DNA of 64,000 nt, taken from the NCBI GenBank assembly GCA_003218375.1, contig QHNH01000016.1, forward strand, positions 245,009 to 309,008. Reading direction: 5' to 3'. Positions 62,602-64,000 of the stretch are shown in pieces. This DNA comes from Verrucomicrobiota bacterium. GTDB lineage: Bacteria; Verrucomicrobiota; Verrucomicrobiia; Chthoniobacterales; UBA10450. How positions within the stretch are numbered: position 1 is the first letter of the stretch; every line of letters starts with the position of its first letter. The translations under genes were made by a program, and so were the position numbers. The notes under the pieces are model-generated. The model had not been told where the DNA came from, made no database searches, and saw nothing but the letters and a program-made list of their open reading frames with translations.

Positions 62602-64000
62602 ATGAAAATAAAAAATTTCCACCGCGCGGCTTTCTCTAACTTGCGGGCCCTCATCACATCTCTGCTGTGCCTCACAGCAGTGATAGTCAGTCTGTTCGCC
62701 TTCGGATCGGTCGCGCAGCAGCGAGATAGCAAAGGACAAACGACTGGTCCGTTCCGCTTGTTGACCCGGCTGGCATCCGTCTTCGGGATAGAGACGCGAT
62801 CACAATCAGGTGGAGCGATCAAGGTGGACAAAGACCCGGCAGAGCGACCGCCGGGAGCAACTCAACCGCCCGCGGGTCCCTATACCGGTCCGGTGCGCGA
62901 TCTGCGGCCGGTCACGGCCGTTCGAAGCGCAAATCTGCGGGATATGGCGCCGATCGATCCGGCAAGCGTCCCGAAGATTTATCATTCCGAACCGATCCGC
63001 CCGAAGCCCCCGACGCAAAGTGCCGGACCTGAGGGACCGTTCCAAACCGTTGCGGGACCGCTTGCCTCGGCACCGAGTCCGACGGGTCTCACCTTCGAGG
63101 GCGTCGGCGTGGGTCTCCTTGGGTTCTCTCCTTCCAGTAATCCCCCGGACGTGGAGGGCCGTGTGGGTTCCACTCAATATGTCCAGTGGAACAACACCAG
63201 CTTCGCCGTCTTCAACAAGACGACTGGCGCTCTCCAGTACGGTCCCGCCGCCGGGAATACGCTTTTCCAGTCTTTGGGCGGCGTCTGCGCGTCGCACAAT
63301 GACGGCGACCCCGTCGTCTCTTACGACATCCTCGTGGGCCGCTGGGTCATTTCGCAGTTCGCTGTCGCTGGGCCGACCGGCAGCTATTCACACCAATGCG
63401 TCGCGGTTTCCGCGACATCAGACGCGACGGGAGAGTACTACCTCTACGACTTCGAGACTGACAAGGTCAACTTCATCGATTACCCGCATACGGGAGTATG
63501 GCCGGATGGCTATTACATGAGCGCGCACGTGTTCAACCCCGGCGGGACATTCACGGCGGGTCGCATCTACGTTTTCGAGCGGGACAAGATGATCGCTGGT
63601 CAACCGGCTCGGATGCAGAGCCAGGACCTCGGAGCTGAATATGGATTTCTCCCCGCCGATCTCGACAGTTTAACTCCTCCGGCTGCGGGCGAGGCAGAGT
63701 TTGTGATTGGCCCTAACTTCGGACTCACGAACCTGACCGACTCGTTTCGAGTGGCGGTGGTGTGGGGCGCAACTCCAACGATCAATGTGACTCCTGGTAC
63801 TCCGATCATGGACGGCATCGGCAATGCGCCGTGCGTCAACAACAGCAACGGCCGCGACTGCGTGCCCGAGCCTGCCCCAGCGGCGGGAGTGGACTATCTC
63901 GACAATATTTCAGGGCACTACATGTATCGGATGGCTTATCGTAACAACGGTACCCAAGAGTCCATCGTTGGCAGTGGTCCCAGCGACGGCAGCGACGCCT
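62602..64000 (+). CDS. Large secreted protein, N-terminal part (runs off window)
   Basis: An open frame from ATG 62602 to the window end (466 codons, no stop). It begins with a signal segment (LRALITSLLCLTAVIVSLFA), a Pro/Arg-rich region (PPGATQPPAGPYTGPVRDLR) and then a beta-rich domain with YVQWNNTSFAVFNKTTGALQ, SHNDGDPVVSYDILVGRWVI and GVWPDGYYMSAHVFNPGGTF. Similar proteins in soil Verrucomicrobia and others carry later Ig-like or C-terminal domains; none is visible here. The type fits the other two giant exported proteins of the window. Function unknown. Confidence 0.75.
   Translation, partial: MKIKNFHRAAFSNLRALITSLLCLTAVIVSLFAFGSVAQQRDSKGQTTGPFRLLTRLASVFGIETRSQSGGAIKVDKDPAERPPGATQPPAGPYTGPVRDLRPVTAVRSANLRDMAPIDPASVPKIYHSEPIRPKPPTQSAGPEGPFQTVAGPLASAPSPTGLTFEGVGVGLLGFSPSSNPPDVEGRVGSTQYVQWNNTSFAVFNKTTGALQYGPAAGNTLFQSLGGVCASHNDGDPVVSYDILVGRWVISQFAVAGPTGSYSHQCVAVSATSDATGEYYLYDFETDKVNFIDYPHTGVWPDGYYMSAHVFNPGGTFTAGRIYVFERDKMIAGQPARMQSQDLGAEYGFLPADLDSLTPPAAGEAEFVIGPNFGLTNLTDSFRVAVVWGATPTINVTPGTPIMDGIGNAPCVNNSNGRDCVPEPAPAAGVDYLDNISGHYMYRMAYRNNGTQESIVGSGPSDGSDA

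Overview
The window (about 61-62% G+C by eye) looks like a chromosome segment of a soil-type Verrucomicrobiota bacterium, probably Chthoniobacterales/Spartobacteria. This is inferred from the lysine-rich N-terminus of the primary sigma factor, two giant secreted proteins with C-terminal domains I associate with this phylum, and dense interspersed palindromic repeats between genes. No phage, plasmid, CRISPR or canonical transposon genes are visible.

Layout. 1-6.7 kb: information-processing genes (end of dnaG, rpoD, recA), with ribD, a small Gly/Tyr-rich secreted protein and an hsp20 pair. 6.8-14.5 kb: alaS carrying an in-frame palindromic repeat, a DUF3667 membrane protein, YebC, an APC permease and a VOC protein. 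14.6-23.7 kb: UbiB-like kinase, DUF5069, GH26-like secreted hydrolase, OsmC, a DUF2071-methyltransferase-(truncated membrane protein) run facing a DoxX-like gene, DUF899, a deoxyhypusine-synthase-like enzyme and HldD. 23.8-28.4 kb: a vitamin B12 salvage operon, namely a cobalamin riboswitch interrupted by a repeat, a frameshifted btuB, a polytopic membrane protein, a BtuF-like binding protein and a DUF71/COG2102 ATPase. 28.5-36.5 kb: RmuC, a DUF885 metallopeptidase, an S41 protease, TsaD, a prenyl synthase and a VKOR/DsbA disulfide pair. 36.6-44.2 kb: two very large secreted Asp-box proteins, each ending in two copies of the same ~125-residue domain. 44.4-50.9 kb: tRNA-Ala(CGC), an amidase, a DUF4410 protein between an MbfA-type iron exporter and a duplicated fragment of that exporter's tail, a truncated EamA transporter, GlsB-like protein and SerA. 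51.2-64 kb: two overlapping paralogous membrane proteins, an M16 protease, a cupin/YjbR pair, a LolA-like/helical-repeat pair, a LytTR two-component system, a lipoprotein and the start of a further secreted protein that runs off the window.

The clearest cross-cutting pattern is the repeats. At least ten families of palindromic or inverted-repeat elements sit at gene ends. In six genes of unrelated function the stop codon lies inside such a repeat, and in a seventh it abuts one. One element lies inside the alaS reading frame, one inside the B12 riboswitch, and another kind of repeat replaces the second half of an EamA transporter. The B12 operon is the best candidate for an incompletely described system: it has receptor, binding protein and DUF71 enzyme but no BtuCD, and instead encodes a 196-residue membrane protein of unknown role.
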